Shown here piece by piece: positions 24,201 to 35,109 of a stretch of DNA of 64,000 bases. This DNA is from Lycium barbarum (Eukaryota > Streptophyta > Magnoliopsida > Solanales > Solanaceae), in NCBI RefSeq assembly GCF_019175385.1, contig NC_083345.1, positions 13,106,027 to 13,170,026 on the forward strand, given 5' to 3'. Every line of letters starts with the position of its first letter. The first letter of the stretch is position 1. Under the pieces are notes generated by a model, which worked only from the letters and a program-made list of their open reading frames with translations, was not told the DNA's origin and made no database searches. The translations under genes and the position numbers were made by a program.

Positions 24201-25506
24201 TATCCTCTCCTTGGATCCAGTTTCCTCTGTGATTCTTGATCCTAGATATGTGCAGTCTTCTCCTTTTATCCCTCATAACACTGTGAAAGTATCTGCTATT
24301 GTAATCCCCTTCTTGAAACCATTTTATTTGAGATTTTTGCCTAAGCAAATTGTCTTGGATGCCTAGCCACTTGACATATTCTGCATTGGCTTTGTTGAGT
24401 TCCTGTCTACTATGCTCATTATTGTTCTGCAGGTCCATTTCCTCGAGTACCTGGACTTTAGCCTCCCAGGAATTAAATTGTTCATTAATGTCTCCTATGC
24501 TTTCTTTAGACCACTGGCTGAGTTTTTTCCCTACTGCTTGGAGTTTACTTTTGAGCCTCCACATTGCATTCCCCTGCACATGTAAGTTCCAAGTATCCTG
24601 CACAATAGAAAGAAAATCAGGTTGTGTAGTCCAAAGATTTAGAAACTTGAAATACCTGATGATATCTTGTTGCTCATTATGGCACTTTAAGAGCAATGGC
24701 CTGTGATCCGACCCAGTTCTTGACAGATTTCTAACATAGTTGTGTTGATAGTGTTGAAGCCATTGGTCATTGACACATATTCTATCCAATCTCTTCCATA
24801 TCCTTCTGCCCGGCCCTCTATTATTGCACCAAGTAAATTTAGGGCCTACAAAACCCAAATTTGTTAACCCACAGGCTTCCATTGAGCTGATGAAGTCGAG
24901 ACTCTTGGATGCCCTGTGGGGTCTACCTCCTATTTTTTCCTCACTGTTCATGATAACATTAAAGTCACCACCAACACACCAAGGACCATTAATACTACTG
25001 GCAAGATCAATAAGACTATCCCACAGTTCTCTTCTATCGTTCGAGCAACATTTAGCATAAACAATAGAGACATATAAGACCTCATTTCTACAATTATCAG
25101 TGATCTCAAAGGTGATATGTTGATTATTACTCTCCAAAACAGTAGCTTGAATATGATTTTTCCAAAAACACCAAATTTGATCATTATTATTAGAAAGACA
25201 GTGATGGTAACCCAGAAATCTTTTATAGCCTTCAATCTTATTGTTATTTATAAAAGGTTCGGAAATTGCCACAAAGTCAGATTTGTTGATATTCGCTAAT
25301 CTTTTAAGCCTATGAATAGCTTTTTTGGATCTTACCCCTCTGATATTCCATATGATTGCACTAATCATGGAAAACCAGTTTTTTATTGTCATTTTTGTTC
25401 CCCTTCCCGTCATGTTCAGGGGAGTTGTTGGATTTACCTTTCTTATTCTTGTTCTTCTGCTTGTTTTTACCTTTGAGACTCTACACTGACGGGGAAAATA
25501 AAACAT
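21208..25506 (-). CDS. L1-type LINE ORF2: endonuclease, reverse transcriptase and RNase H
   Basis: A single ORF of 1432 codons with no stop or frameshift. An APE-type endonuclease begins at about residue 50 (AIIWNIRG, then VGGDFNVI, RLDRICVN, and SDHRPLLL near 264). The reverse transcriptase follows, with STAGPDGF, LVLIPK, RPISLTN, ENQSGFVQGRLITEN, KLDMAKAYDRLSWDFL, QGLKQGDPLSPSLF and the catalytic YADD at 731-734. A Cys/His zinc-finger-like RT-associated region follows (NCRCCDTP). A C-terminal RNase H (about 1265-1390) has NSDGSF, AEATTAMEGI, LESDSQIIVDML and NQVADLLA. The true start may be a Met near residue 48, since the first ~47 residues look like read-through of a leader. No ORF1 is found upstream, so the copy is 5' truncated but its ORF2 looks young. 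Confidence 0.94.
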   Translation of the reverse strand: MFYFPRQCRVSKVKTSRRTRIRKVNPTTPLNMTGRGTKMTIKNWFSMISAIIWNIRGVRSKKAIHRLKRLANINKSDFVAISEPFINNNKIEGYKRFLGYHHCLSNNNDQIWCFWKNHIQATVLESNNQHITFEITDNCRNEVLYVSIVYAKCCSNDRRELWDSLIDLASSINGPWCVGGDFNVIMNSEEKIGGRPHRASKSLDFISSMEACGLTNLGFVGPKFTWCNNRGPGRRIWKRLDRICVNDQWLQHYQHNYVRNLSRTGSDHRPLLLKCHNEQQDIIRYFKFLNLWTTQPDFLSIVQDTWNLHVQGNAMWRLKSKLQAVGKKLSQWSKESIGDINEQFNSWEAKVQVLEEMDLQNNNEHSRQELNKANAEYVKWLGIQDNLLRQKSQIKWFQEGDYNSRYFHSVMRDKRRRLHISRIKNHRGNWIQGEDKIGKAVVHHFEKLFNLKIPTTDSTVLNHIPHLITEENNNMLTKIPEEDEIKDAIFNLSSESTAGPDGFNGTFFQRCWDIIKSEVIDFVQEYFNGRNLTKFYNHTCLVLIPKTISPTSFSQIRPISLTNFTTKIISKILSSRLNTLLPLIISENQSGFVQGRLITENVMLAQEIIQGIRKDNRGGNIVIKLDMAKAYDRLSWDFLISVLRKFGFSEIWIDLIWGLISEVWYSIVINGVRRGFFTSSQGLKQGDPLSPSLFIIAAEVLTRSLNSLNNEPDFIPFHMDKRGPQINHLAYADDIIIFCSGKQSSINLVMSHIGKYENASSQKINGEKSFFITDPKASAQRINRMRNCTGFMEKSFPFTYLGCSLYIGRKKLIYFEYMAMKVANRLNSWQGNMLTFGGKMIMIKNVLQSLPIYTHSAMSPPKGTLTLIEKYFARFFWGTSNEKNKYHWSAWKNLCYPTNEGGLGIRSMREINDTLAMKRWWRFRTNTILWGTFMRAKYCSRSHPVAKKWVSGNSHAWKHMLQIRDKVENNMLWKINVGNCSLWWDNWSDKGALANLFPDHHHNRHTTISSYIINGAWDSSKITLGFGDRNHNIFANIDIGDPSLEDFIIWKPTSDGQYINSSAFQVNRCRKQDDETLSSLWHNCIPLKISFLRWRACLSKLPFNENLARLGIVDNSNCRCCDTPIRDSMQHTLVEGQAAKYLWVSFGSPLGIRHRKWPIRRIFKLWRDTTTHNSVQKLLVNIVPLAICWEIWRSWTACKYGEQDRFYVRKMRHQVSWTIDAALAKAFPNSKFNWPWYNLCHEVERWKPKTTFFHVKWDKLKEGWVKINSDGSFLQNGKAEIGGIIRTSSGNMIFAFAKSIQCSSHNIAEATTAMEGIQQCLRLGYKEIHLESDSQIIVDMLNARTTNNLKLKGIILNTAKLMEHVEVKVTHCYREANQVADLLAKSAANFDISSQYNSYTQLPGNIKGPFSMDSWQLPSLRSRVDKANFFVS

Positions 25507-26626
25507 TTTATTTTTAAAGTTAATTTATTTTTTATTTTTATATATTACTAATATTATAGACCAATGCCAGACACGTTATGTTATATTGTAGACCAGTGCC
25601 AAACTTGAATAAGAATATGCTTTCTTCATTAACCACTTGTTATTTGAACTACTTTGATTGTGATATTATTTCATAATCCGACAGGTGAAATTTAAAACAC
25701 TTTAACCAAAAAAAGAAATTTAAAACACGCTCCTCAATTGAAATTTATAAAACTTGAGCGAGGTAACAAATTAAAAAGATCAAATAACGGATGAATTCAC
25801 AAAGTTCCGTGCCAAGTTTTAAAATATCGACCATTCATATACGATACTTTAGTTTATATTTCCACAAAGGTAGCTTCCTAATTAATTAAGTTTTGATCCA
25901 AAATTATAAAGACAGAGATGACGCATCTAATTATTCGTAATGCACTGGGTCTTTGCTACCAACCGTTAACTAGTATTTGTTATCAAATTAACCCAATAGG
26001 AACGAACTACGATTCGATTTAAAAATAAAATAAAAACTCCAATCAGACGTGCAAATACACATGGTATGTTGAATTTGCCCTTAGATTTTGTTTGAACCTT
26101 AGCACTTAACTTGAGTTTACTCTCCTCGGTAATATGTACGCATCTGTAAAAAATTTGAGGGATTTGACCCCAAATATCTCAACTTCATATGCTAAAATCC
26201 TTTATCCTTCTGTATACCTAGGACTAGAAAAACAGATATCAAGTTGCAGTTTATTTTCACATTTTGTTTTCGATTCTTTTCAAGTGAAACATGAAAAGAT
26301 ATTCGTTGACAATTTTTTGAAATTTGAAACCGTCTACTGAACATGTCTCCATCCGAATGGTCCATCACGTAGGAGTAATATATAAAATCCTTGTGGTTAA
26401 AGTTACATTCTACTCCTTAACAACAACAAAAAAAAAATGAAATCGTTTATAAATAAATATTATCAAATGAATTATAAAAAAAAAAAACTTAATTATAGTA
26501 AGATACAATTATAAAGTTATTAGTCAATTCAAATGGAGGCTCCCTAGCAACATCAATAAGACTGGTCAGTGAAATAAATTTCTTATTATTCCTCAGCATC
26601 CAATTGAAAGAGAGAGTGAGAAGACC
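25507..26626. other. AT-rich intergenic DNA, nothing recognised
   Basis: Upstream side of the LINE. No gag-like ORF1 and no host gene could be supported. A short ATTATAGACCAATGCCA / ATTGTAGACCAGTGCCA direct repeat occurs near 25553 and 25584. Confidence 0.5.
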
Positions 26627-26832
26627 CCTTGGGGCAGTGGCGGAGCCAGGATTTTCATCCAGGGGGTTCAAAAATTCTAAAAAGTAAATACAGGAACAAG
26701 TCAGGGGGTTCAACATCTACTATATATATATATAGCAAAATAATTTTAACTTTAAAAATACACTGTAATTTTTCGCCAAAGGGGTTCGGATGAACCTCCT
26801 GAAGCTAACATGGCTTCGCCCCTGCCTTGGGG
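26627..26832. mobile_element. hAT-type MITE (190 bp) with 8-bp target duplication
   Basis: The element runs from CAGTGGCGGAGCCAGGA (26635) to TGGCTTCGCCCCTG (26824), an imperfect terminal inverted repeat. Both sides are flanked directly by CCTTGGGG (26627-26634 and 26825-26832). An 8-bp duplication is typical of the hAT superfamily. The right duplication runs into a poly(G) tract up to about 26846. Confidence 0.88.
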
Positions 26833-26873
26833 GGGGGGGGGGGGGAAGGAAATGAAAACAAACATTCAATATA

Positions 26874-28320
26874 ATGAAGAATTTGGTCCATGAAGCCTAT
26901 TTTTTCTTGGATGAAAAGCAAGTGAGAGAACGCTTATCTCCATTTGGGAAAAAGATAGAAGAGGAGGAGTTGCTAGGGGGTGAGCACGGTACGGTATATA
27001 CCGATATTAAAAATTTTAATATCGCAGTTTCGGTATTATGGTATTTGGTACGGTATTTAGTATGCATTTTTAAAAAGTTTGGTATTTGATACGGTATTCG
27101 GTATTAATAAAGAAAATACCGAAATACCGAATATCATACCAAAGTATTCCATATAGTTACATATACAATTCATATATATATAATACTAACAAATATATAA
27201 TTAGTATTAGTACAAACTAATTGTTTAGACGTTGGAATTGCTTGTACTTTCTTTTGAATATTTTTACATATGTAAGATTTTAGTATGATATGATAGAAAT
27301 GCCCTTTTTGTGTACCAAAGTATATATATCTTGATTGAAATGCCCTTTTTGTGTAATTGATTAACGAAGGACATTGTTTATACTTTCTTTTAAATATTTT
27401 TATACGTGTAAGGTGTTAGTATAATATAATTGAGACGTTTCTTGAATAGCCGAAGTCATAATTCTTTATTATACATATATATGTAAGTCGTGGTCGAACA
27501 AACTATGGTTACCGAATTACCGTACTGCAAAATACCGAAACCGAACTTAAAAATACCGAACCATACCGAATTAATTTGGTATGGTAATGGTATAGTATTT
27601 TTAAATACCGAAAATCAAAATTACCGAACTGAAGTTTCAAATACCGTACCATGCCCACCCCTAGGAGTTGCTCTTCCTATTACTGCAACATTGTGGGCAT
27701 GGGAAGAAGAGTTGATGTATAGAAAGAGATAAAGCTGAACTGGTTAGAGAAAGGAATTTGGGTGCAAAGGCATCGATGTGCCGATGTTTTCTCTAAGGGG
27801 TATTAGGTCGTGGGTCATGGGTCGAGTAGTAGTAGAAGAATTGGTAGGGAGGGGTGGGGTTTTATTATCGACCAATACGAAGGCGCCACATAATAAATAA
27901 TAATAAAAAAAAGGAGAGGGTTGTTAAGTTTAAGGGTATAAGCGAGTCAAAATAGGTTGATGAAGGGTATTTTTAGATCAATAGATGGATGAAGGGTATT
28001 TTTAAACTTTTTGGGATAATCCAGGGGCATTTTTGGACGTTTTTCGTTAAATTTATACTATTAAATGCAAAGGATGTGGTACAAAAGATGACAGTATCTT
28101 GGGAAATAGATACCATCAGCGAGGATATATGGAGAATAATGAGTTTCTTTTGAAGAGATCAACTTTGTCTACATCTCTTGCGCATGGAATATGCTAGCCC
28201 ATAGTATAGCTAAATTCTCACTTCCGCTTTCACGTAGGATTTCTTGGGATTCTGATTTTCCAAGTTGGATTACTAATGATGCGTTGGTATCTTATGAACA
28301 TATAAAGCATTACGAGGTAA
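26874..28320 (+). pseudogene. Decayed LINE remnant split by a MITE
   Basis: At about 28153-28318 one frame reads EINFVYISCAWNMLAHSIAK and then SWDSDFPSWI, which resembles the C-terminal end of the RNase H-like domain of plant LINE ORF2 (xxFVxxxxNxxAHxxAK...). Upstream, 27695-27760 resembles the EELMxRxR-KxxWLxxG linker before the RT domain, but with stops. The MITE at 26975-27662 interrupts the region. The RT itself is absent. This is a weak relic call based on short motifs only. Confidence 0.4.
26965..27672. mobile_element. MITE (688 bp) with 10-bp flanking duplication
   Basis: The ends are AGGGGGTGAGCACGGTACGG (26975) and CCGTACCATGCCCACCCCT (to 27662), an imperfect terminal inverted repeat. 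Subterminal regions are dense in GGTAT / ATACCGAA motifs on both arms in opposite orientation. AGGAGTTGCT lies at 26965-26974 and again at 27663-27672. One or two bases of this may belong to the element, so the true target duplication is 8-10 bp, fitting hAT. Confidence 0.85.
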
Positions 28321-29194
28321 TATAACGCAGTTGTTGACGGAAATAAAAAGATCACTAATTAACTTTTAGCCATCATTTCAAAATTATTTAGCTGCATTCT
28401 AATGTGAAAAGAAAATTTTGACAAAAGTACATTTAGTTAAAACACACAAAAAAAAAAAAACTTCAAAAAACTTTTGCTGAAGTTCAAATATTGATCGGTT
28501 CAAATTTCATGAATTATTTCTGGAGTTGCATTGAATAAATTTAAATTTCATGAATCGATCATAGAGTTCCATTTCAATCTTCGAACTCTGGCACCATGTG
28601 CTGGAGTTATTAGGTGTTTTAGCTCGAATATTTTTGTCCAAATTAATTTTCAATTTTAAAAGTATTTACTTTTCAATTAAATTTGAAACGGTTGCTAAAT
28701 TTTGATTATTGTCGGCTCAAAAATTGATCATCCAACTTAATTCTTATCAAAATTGAAAAAATATGGGCCCATTATTGACGTGGGCTTGGGCTGTTTGAAC
28801 CTCGAACTTCCAGAATCTTTTTGAGTATTGGCCCACTTGATGTTTTGCAAAATGGACTTTAATTTTGTAGTCGTCATGGTCAAGAGGCTGCATTTTGGTG
28901 AATCATGGCCTCAGCAATCAGACTCCTTGTTTATAGTAGTGAAAAAAATGAGGAGAGTAAAATTGCCATATCGATCCTGAAAGTATCATTTAAGTTGTGA
29001 TAGCCACAGTAAAATATTTGGTAGATGAAACTGGGAGAAACATTCACATACTTATGCAAGGAATTAATAAATTAATAAATAATCAATTGGCGAAACAACC
29101 TTCTTATTCATACGTCAAACTCAGACCTGCCCTTGTTTAATTTAATATTTTAAGATTAAAAGCTTTGACCCGCCCATTCTACTTACCCTATTTA
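28321..29194. other. AT-rich intergenic DNA, nothing recognised
   Basis: No coding or repeat structure supported. Confidence 0.5.
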
Positions 29195-29545
29195 TAGCTT
29201 GTTTGACCAAATTTATTTTTTCCCCAAAAGTATTTATTTTTTAATAAGTGCTTATTTTAAAAAAAGTAAAGTGTTTGACCAAGCTTTTGGAAGAAAATAA
29301 GTGTTTTTGGGGAGTAGCAGAAACATTTTTTTAGAAGCTAAAAAAAATAGTTTTTTGCTCAAAAGCACTTTTTTGAAAAATAATTTTGAAAAAAACACAC
29401 ATAGAAGCACTTTTTAAAAGCTTAGCCAAACACTAATTGCTGCTCAAAAGTACTTTTTAAATCAATTGGCCAAAAACAAATTTACTTTTAGCCAAAAAAT
29501 ACTTTTTAAAATAAGTTATTTTTAGAAGTTTGGCCAAACAGGCTA
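29195..29545. mobile_element. MITE with TAGCxTGTTTGxCCAAA termini
   Basis: The left end TAGCTTGTTTGACCAAA and right end TTTGGCCAAACAGGCTA are near-perfect inverses (15 of 17). Internally, AAGCACTTTTT and AAGTACTTTTT recur in both orientations. Length 351 bp. The target duplication is not clear. Confidence 0.8.
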
Positions 29546-30000
29546 TTACACCATTATCTTGTCCTGTTTAACCTTTGTCCTGCCCAGCCTTGTCCCGCCT
29601 CGTTTCTGCACATTTTCATCCCTAGATACATATCCATCAGGAAATGTTAGAACAGGATCGTGTACAACACAAGCAAGGAAAGACATCAATCTAAGTGCAC
29701 TGCTACGCAAGCGCTAATGTGAGACTTTATTTGTAAGAGTCAAGACTTAGGAAAATCGTACTATCTTAGCCTAAAGTAGATAATTTCACAGCATATTTAA
29801 AGTAATTTTAACTTGTTTTAGCTCAATAAAATTCTAGGAGCATTTAGTGTAATTGATCCTTAATTCTATTTGTTTTTCAAACCTCTGGAGACAGCATATA
29901 AAGAGTAAAAGCAAAAATATCTTCAAATAATTGGACCCGTTAATTAATTCTAATAAAAAACCCAAGTGAATTCACTGAATAGTTATCCAATTATAAGTAT
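29546..30000. other. AT-rich intergenic DNA, nothing recognised
   Basis: Lies between the MITE and the left end of the large foldback structure; no feature supported. Confidence 0.5.
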
Positions 30001-30239
30001 GGAAAAATCTATTTGGCAAAATCACTTTTGGGCAAAACTGTCAAAAATGGGGGTATATTAGTCATTTCATAAGGAATTTTGAAGAATCTTTGCTTTTTAA
30101 TATTTTATTGTAATGTGCTTTTACATCACTGCCCTTTCTGATAAAATGAGACTCTCTCTCGTATAGGCTAATCATGGGCTATGTTTTCCATGCTCTTTTC
30201 CATTTTTTTAATGTTTTTTTTATTATTATTATTTTTACA

Positions 30240-30620
30240 TTAGCTGTATTGTATATACATAAGATAGGTGTAGGGTGTATTTCTTTTTTTATTCACTTAT
30301 TGTGTATGCATATGGTGAGCCCAGGGTGTATTTCCTTTTTTCTTCTTTTTCTTTTTGTTTACTTATTGTGTATGCATACGGTGGGCCTAGGTGTACTCAT
30401 TTCCTTTTTTCTTTTTTTTTTCTTTTTGTTTTGGCATTCGAATTTTTTTTCTTGTAAATAAAGTGTTATTTATTAGCTATATACGTACGGTATTTAGCCT
30501 AGAGTGTATTTTTTTATTCTTTTTCTTTTTTGTTTTGGAATCTGAAAGTGTTTTTATTTTTCCCGTAAATTTATTATATATTGTCTATATACATACGGTA
30601 TTTGACCTGGAGTGTATTTT
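30240..30620 (+). repeat. Left-arm subterminal repeats
   Basis: Five degenerate units, each with TGTATGCATACGGTGGGCCTAG-like sequence followed by GTGTATTT and a T-rich tract, begin near 30250, 30300, 30365, 30477 and 30582. Further diverged copies occur near 32550 and 32665. The inverse occurs as a four-copy array at 47010-47205. Confidence 0.75.
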
Positions 30621-30665
30621 TTCTTCTTTTTCTAATTCTTTTTCATGTTTTTATTTTTGTTATGG

Positions 30666-30667
30666 TA

Positions 30668-30748
<81 letters not shown>
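30666..30748. repeat. (GT)n/(AT)n microsatellite
   Basis: About 20 bp of GT followed by about 62 bp of AT dinucleotides in the left arm of the foldback element. Confidence 0.95.
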
Positions 30749-30750
<2 letters not shown>

Positions 30751-31144
30751 TATTTGGTTCCCGTTAGACGTTATATATTGAAGAGTGGAATAATTTGAGT
30801 GAATGATTAATTTCTATTGTTTAATTTATTTATTTTTTTGTTCATGTTGTTTAATTTTGTATTATTTTTTGTTGAGCTCAAATGTTGCTATTTCTTGTGA
30901 ATGCAGTATCAAATCATTATTTATTAATATCATAAAGAATCAAGTCACTATTAGTGTTGAAATAACTATGAACTAAAATTACGTATGACCTTATTATAAA
31001 ATGCTTCCAATTTGATTATGAAAATGCAACAAACCAATATTTTGCATTGAATTTCCTGTTAAATATTGAAAACTCATTTATTTTACCATTTTGCTCTATT
31101 AAAAAATGCAGATAAGTAATTTTCCGTTCAAAAAAATGTCGAGT

Positions 31145-31225
31145 GCTATTGCAGCGAAATTGGTCAAGGTCCGCGTTTAGAACCCTTAGGTCCCGAGTTC
31201 AAGTCTAGGTGCGCGCATTTAGCCT
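31145..31225 (+). repeat. tRNA-like segment, copy 1
   Basis: Contains AATTGGTCAAGG, CGCGTTTAGAACCCTTAGG and CGAGTTCAAGTCTAGG, spaced like the A box, anticodon arm and B box (GGTTCGANNCC-like) of a tRNA. It is repeated near 31785 and inverted near 45430. The boxes are imperfect, so this is a tRNA-derived relic inside the foldback arm, not a functional tRNA gene. Confidence 0.5.
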
Positions 31226-31784
31226 AATAGTTTTTTTTTTCATTTTTTGTTTCACTTATATGATCACCAAACTCAAAAAAATCAAGTATTAATGTACTTT
31301 AATCCTTCTAAACGCCAAAACTCACTTAGTATTGCTATTTGATTGAGAAAACACTAAGCCTTTGAACGAAATGTCATATCACATACTCGTTTGTTTGAAG
31401 ATAGCACATTAACATATCTAATACTTTGAATGCAGTGGCAACTCATTATCTCTTAACATAATGCATCAAGTCACTTTTGGTGTTGAAACAACTATGAAAT
31501 AATGAGTTATAACCTTGTTATAAATGAGCTCACAATTACCGATCTGTAATGTAAAATAACGACGAGAATCCTAACGATTGTCATGTACACAAATTCGTAA
31601 CGTAAAAAACCCACACAAAACATGAATATCATTATTTACATTTCAATTTGATTGTGAGAGTGCAACAAACCTATATTTTGCATTGAATTTCCTATTAAAT
31701 ATTGAAAAGTCATTTATTTTACCATTTTACTCTATTAAAAAAGGCAGCTAAATAAATATTCGTTCCAATAAATGACGAATGTTA

Positions 31785-31855
31785 TTGCAGCAAAATTGGT
31801 CAAGGTTCGCGTTTAGAACCCTTAGGTCTTATGTTCGAGTCTAGGTGCGCGCATA
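31785..31855 (+). repeat. tRNA-like segment, copy 2
   Basis: Same unit as copy 1, with TTATGTTCGAGTCTAGGTGC as the B-box-like part. It lies in a second tandem copy of a ~640-bp left-arm block, because the flanking TTTAATTGCATTGAATTTCC-type sequences also repeat. Confidence 0.5.
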
Positions 31856-33819
31856 CAGTGAAAAGTTTTTTTTTCCAATTTTTCTTTTACTTTGATATTG
31901 GGTTGCATTTCTCCTCTTCTGCTGAATATATGGATTGTGATTGTTTGGGCCCAACTTCTTTGAGCAGCCTAATGCCCATGCATCTTTATGTTCACAACAA
32001 ACAGTCTACAAAATAAAATTTGTCCACTAAAATATAATGCTCCAATTCATACGATATAAATTTGTGATAAACAATGCACAAAGATCCATTTCATTGGTAT
32101 TTTTACAACATGATTTTTTGGATATATCGAAAAAATTGGTAAAATGAATGACGTTTCAATATTTAATAGGAAATTCAATGCAAAATATTGGTTCGTTTCA
32201 ATCAAATTCAACCATAGTGTCGACTACTTGTTAAATCCACTATTTTAGACAAAATGAATTTAATGGAATCAAAACTTGTTATTTTAACAAGTCTAAATCT
32301 ATTTCTACAATTTAGCTAAGTATTATCTTTTGAATAGAGCAAAACGTAAAAAAAATAACTTTTCAATATTTAATAGAAAATTCAATGCAAAATATTGTTA
32401 CCATAGTTAAATTTATATATTTATATAAGAATTTGATCCAATTGAATCAACACTTAGCGGACCTTTTACTGAATCTTAATTAATACTTAGCTAAACTGAT
32501 TGCATTACCTGGAAGTTTTTTTATTTTTTTTGTAAATAGAGTGTTATATATTGGCTATTTACATATGATATTTGGCCTAAAGTGTTTTTTAGTTTTTTTT
32601 TTTTTTTTTTTTTTTGGGAATTTGATAGTGTTTTTAATTTTCCTGTAAATAGAGTATTATATATTGGCTATATACATACGGTATTTGGTTTCTATTGGAT
32701 GTTATATATTGAAGAGTCGAATAATTTGAATGAATGGTTAATTTTTTTTATTTATATATTGGCTATATACATACAATATTATTTTTTGTTGAACTCCATA
32801 TTGCTATTTCTTGTTAATGCAGTGTCAAATCATTATTTTTTAACATAACGAAGTAAGTCACTTTTAGTATTGAAGTAACTATAAGCTATAATTAGTTATA
32901 ACCTTATTATAAATGAGCTCACAATTATCAATCATTAATGTAAAACAATGAGGAGAAGCGTTACCTCATAGCATTAGGCTACAGGATTGTTTCTACAATT
33001 TTTAATTCCAGGTTGTTCATATTTTGAAAATCTCAACAAAAAAAAATCCAAAAAAAAAAAAACGAAAATTGGTGTTGTTGTTTGATTTGTGTGAATTGGA
33101 GTGTAGATTTGAGTTCCTAGAGGTCAAATCTACCTAGATCTAAAGTTTCAAGTCATTTGGAGGAGTTTTAGATAGTTTCACCATTGTTGGCCTTCAAAAC
33201 TTGAAAACAAGTTGATGAGTTTCAAAGATTAGGTCAAATTTGAAGGTTCAAACCAATTGGTCTTTTTTTTTTTTTTCTAGTGAAAGAGGTAAAGAATCCG
33301 AAGTTTGGAAGAATTTCAAGTTGATTTGAAGAGTTCACCATTGTTGGGTTTGAAGAACTTGAAGAACTAGCAATTTGGGGGTTGATTGATTTCAATTTGT
33401 ATTGAGTTTTGTTCTCTATGACGAGGAAGAGCTAGATATAAAATTTGGAGTAATTGGACTTATTTTGAAGAAATTACAAATTTCAAGTTCATGGTGTTCT
33501 TGAAGATCTTCATATGTGTTTTTGGAAAAGCTTATAAACTAATAAATGGATTTAATTGATTTCTTATTTGTTTGACAAAATTGATGGGTGGGGATTGTTC
33601 TAGTTGGTATAGAGGAGCTTTGTTTCGAGTTTTGGGGTTGATTTGACTTAATTTGAAGAATTTATGACCAAAAAACTTTGAAGCAATTTTGAAGAACAAT
33701 ATGAAGGTGGTGAAGAAGATGATAAAAGTGTAGTTTTTTGCATAAATAGCCATTGATTTGTTGTTTTTCATAATTTTGCACAGAAATTGCAGAAATGACC
33801 AGATTTTGTAGAAATAAGT

Positions 33820-34345
33820 CTACCATAGTGTTGATTATTTGTTAAATTCACCATTTAAAAAAATGAATTTAATGGAATCAAAACAATTTAGCTAAGTATT
33901 ATCTTTTGAATAGAGCAAAATGGTAGAACAAATGACTTTTCAATATTTAATAGGAAATTCAATGCAAAATAGTGTTATCATAGTTACATTCACATATTTA
34001 TATAAAAATTTGTTGAAATTGAATGAGCACTTAGCAGACCTGTTACTAATCTTAACTAATACTTAGGTAAACTGATTGAATTAGATCTAAACTTGCTAAT
34101 TGTTACTCAATACTAGTTAATACTTAATTAATTGAAGCAATTCAGGTTAAATTCACTATTTTCGTTTATATTGACTGAATTAGATTTAAACTTACTAATT
34201 GCTTCGCAATTATATCTAATTAGTGTTCACTTAGCTAAATTGAGACTATTCAATGTCTCATTTAAAGTCAACCATAAAGTTGACTACCTATTAAATACAC
34301 TATTTTTGTTTAAATTGATTGAATTAGATCTAAACTTACATGTTA
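33820..34345 (-). repeat. Inverted-orientation monomers of the foldback array
   Basis: The inverse strand shows the array signatures TAGATCTAATTCAATCAAT, ACAAAAATAGTG and TAGTCAAC..TATGGTTGAC. These units face the forward array that begins at about 35110, so the array itself takes part in the inverted repeat. Confidence 0.75.
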
Positions 34346-34528
34346 AAAATATACGCTTCTTCGTTTCTTAGTTATTTGTTTTGAAAATATGAATATAACC
34401 ATTATAACTTTATTTTAGTTAGTTTACTATTGTTTAACATAATAAATTTGTTTTATTTATTTACAACTACACAAGAAAAACATAAATTGTTGTGTCAAGC
34501 TATTTGCATCACATATTTCAATTTGGGC

Positions 34529-34990
34529 AATTAGCAGTAATGCCCTTATTTTGGGGTGGTCTTTAAATTTTGCCCATCAAAATGAAAGTATTTAACTTTT
34601 GTCCTTCGCCTAAAACATCAAGGTCTCAGGTTCGAGCCCCTGCTCAGGCAAAAACTAAAACAAAATCACTAGGCAGAAGTTGGGTTCGCAAGGCAGAGTT
34701 TTGAAGGCAAAACTCTGTATTAAAGGCAAAATTTTGCAAGTTTTGCCCTTGCAAACTCTGCCTTAAAGGCAGAAGTTGCAAATTCTGCCCCTAATTTGCA
34801 AGGGCAGAATTTGCAACTTCTGCCTTGCAAACCCAAACTTTTGTCTTGCGAAAATTAATCTTTTTTTTTTACGTAATTGGGGTTCGAACCCAAAACCTCA
34901 GGGTGTCAGGCGAAGGGCAAAATTTAAAGATCACCAATTTGAAAGACAAAAGTTAAAGACCACCCCAAATGAAGGACAATCTGCGCAATT
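34529..34990. mobile_element. Foldback MITE with tRNA-like B-box arms at the palindrome centre
   Basis: The left end AATTAGCAGTAATGCCCTT pairs with the inverse of the right end AAGGACAATCTGCGCAATT. Next, GGGGTGGTCTTTAAATTTTG pairs with the inverse of CAAAAGTTAAAGACCACCCC. The arms contain GGTTCGAGCCCC (forward) and GGGGTTCGAACCC, both B-box-like. The middle alternates GGCAGAAGTTGCAAATTCTG-type inverted motifs. It sits where the array switches orientation. Confidence 0.7.
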
Positions 34991-35109
34991 TTTTGTTTCA
35001 ATTTCGACCACCTGGAAAAATTTATAAAACGTAATATTACATTCCATGACCTTTTCTGACTTATAAAGTCAATTAAAAGTCAGCTAAAAGAAAGGGAATG
35101 TTGCTTGGA

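Noticed and set aside
20941..25560. Target duplication of the L1-type LINE (CTAATATC near 20935 versus CTAATATT near 25548)
   Set aside because: The match is short, AT-rich and not adjacent to a defined 5' end.
27490..27732. 80-codon ORF ending in GVALPITATLWAWEEELMYRKR
   Set aside because: It reads through the right end of a MITE into the LINE-like relic; not a gene.
30391..30798. Open reading frames of 66-135 codons in T-rich and (AT)n DNA
   Set aside because: They consist of Phe/Tyr-Ile runs produced by simple repeats; no family resemblance.
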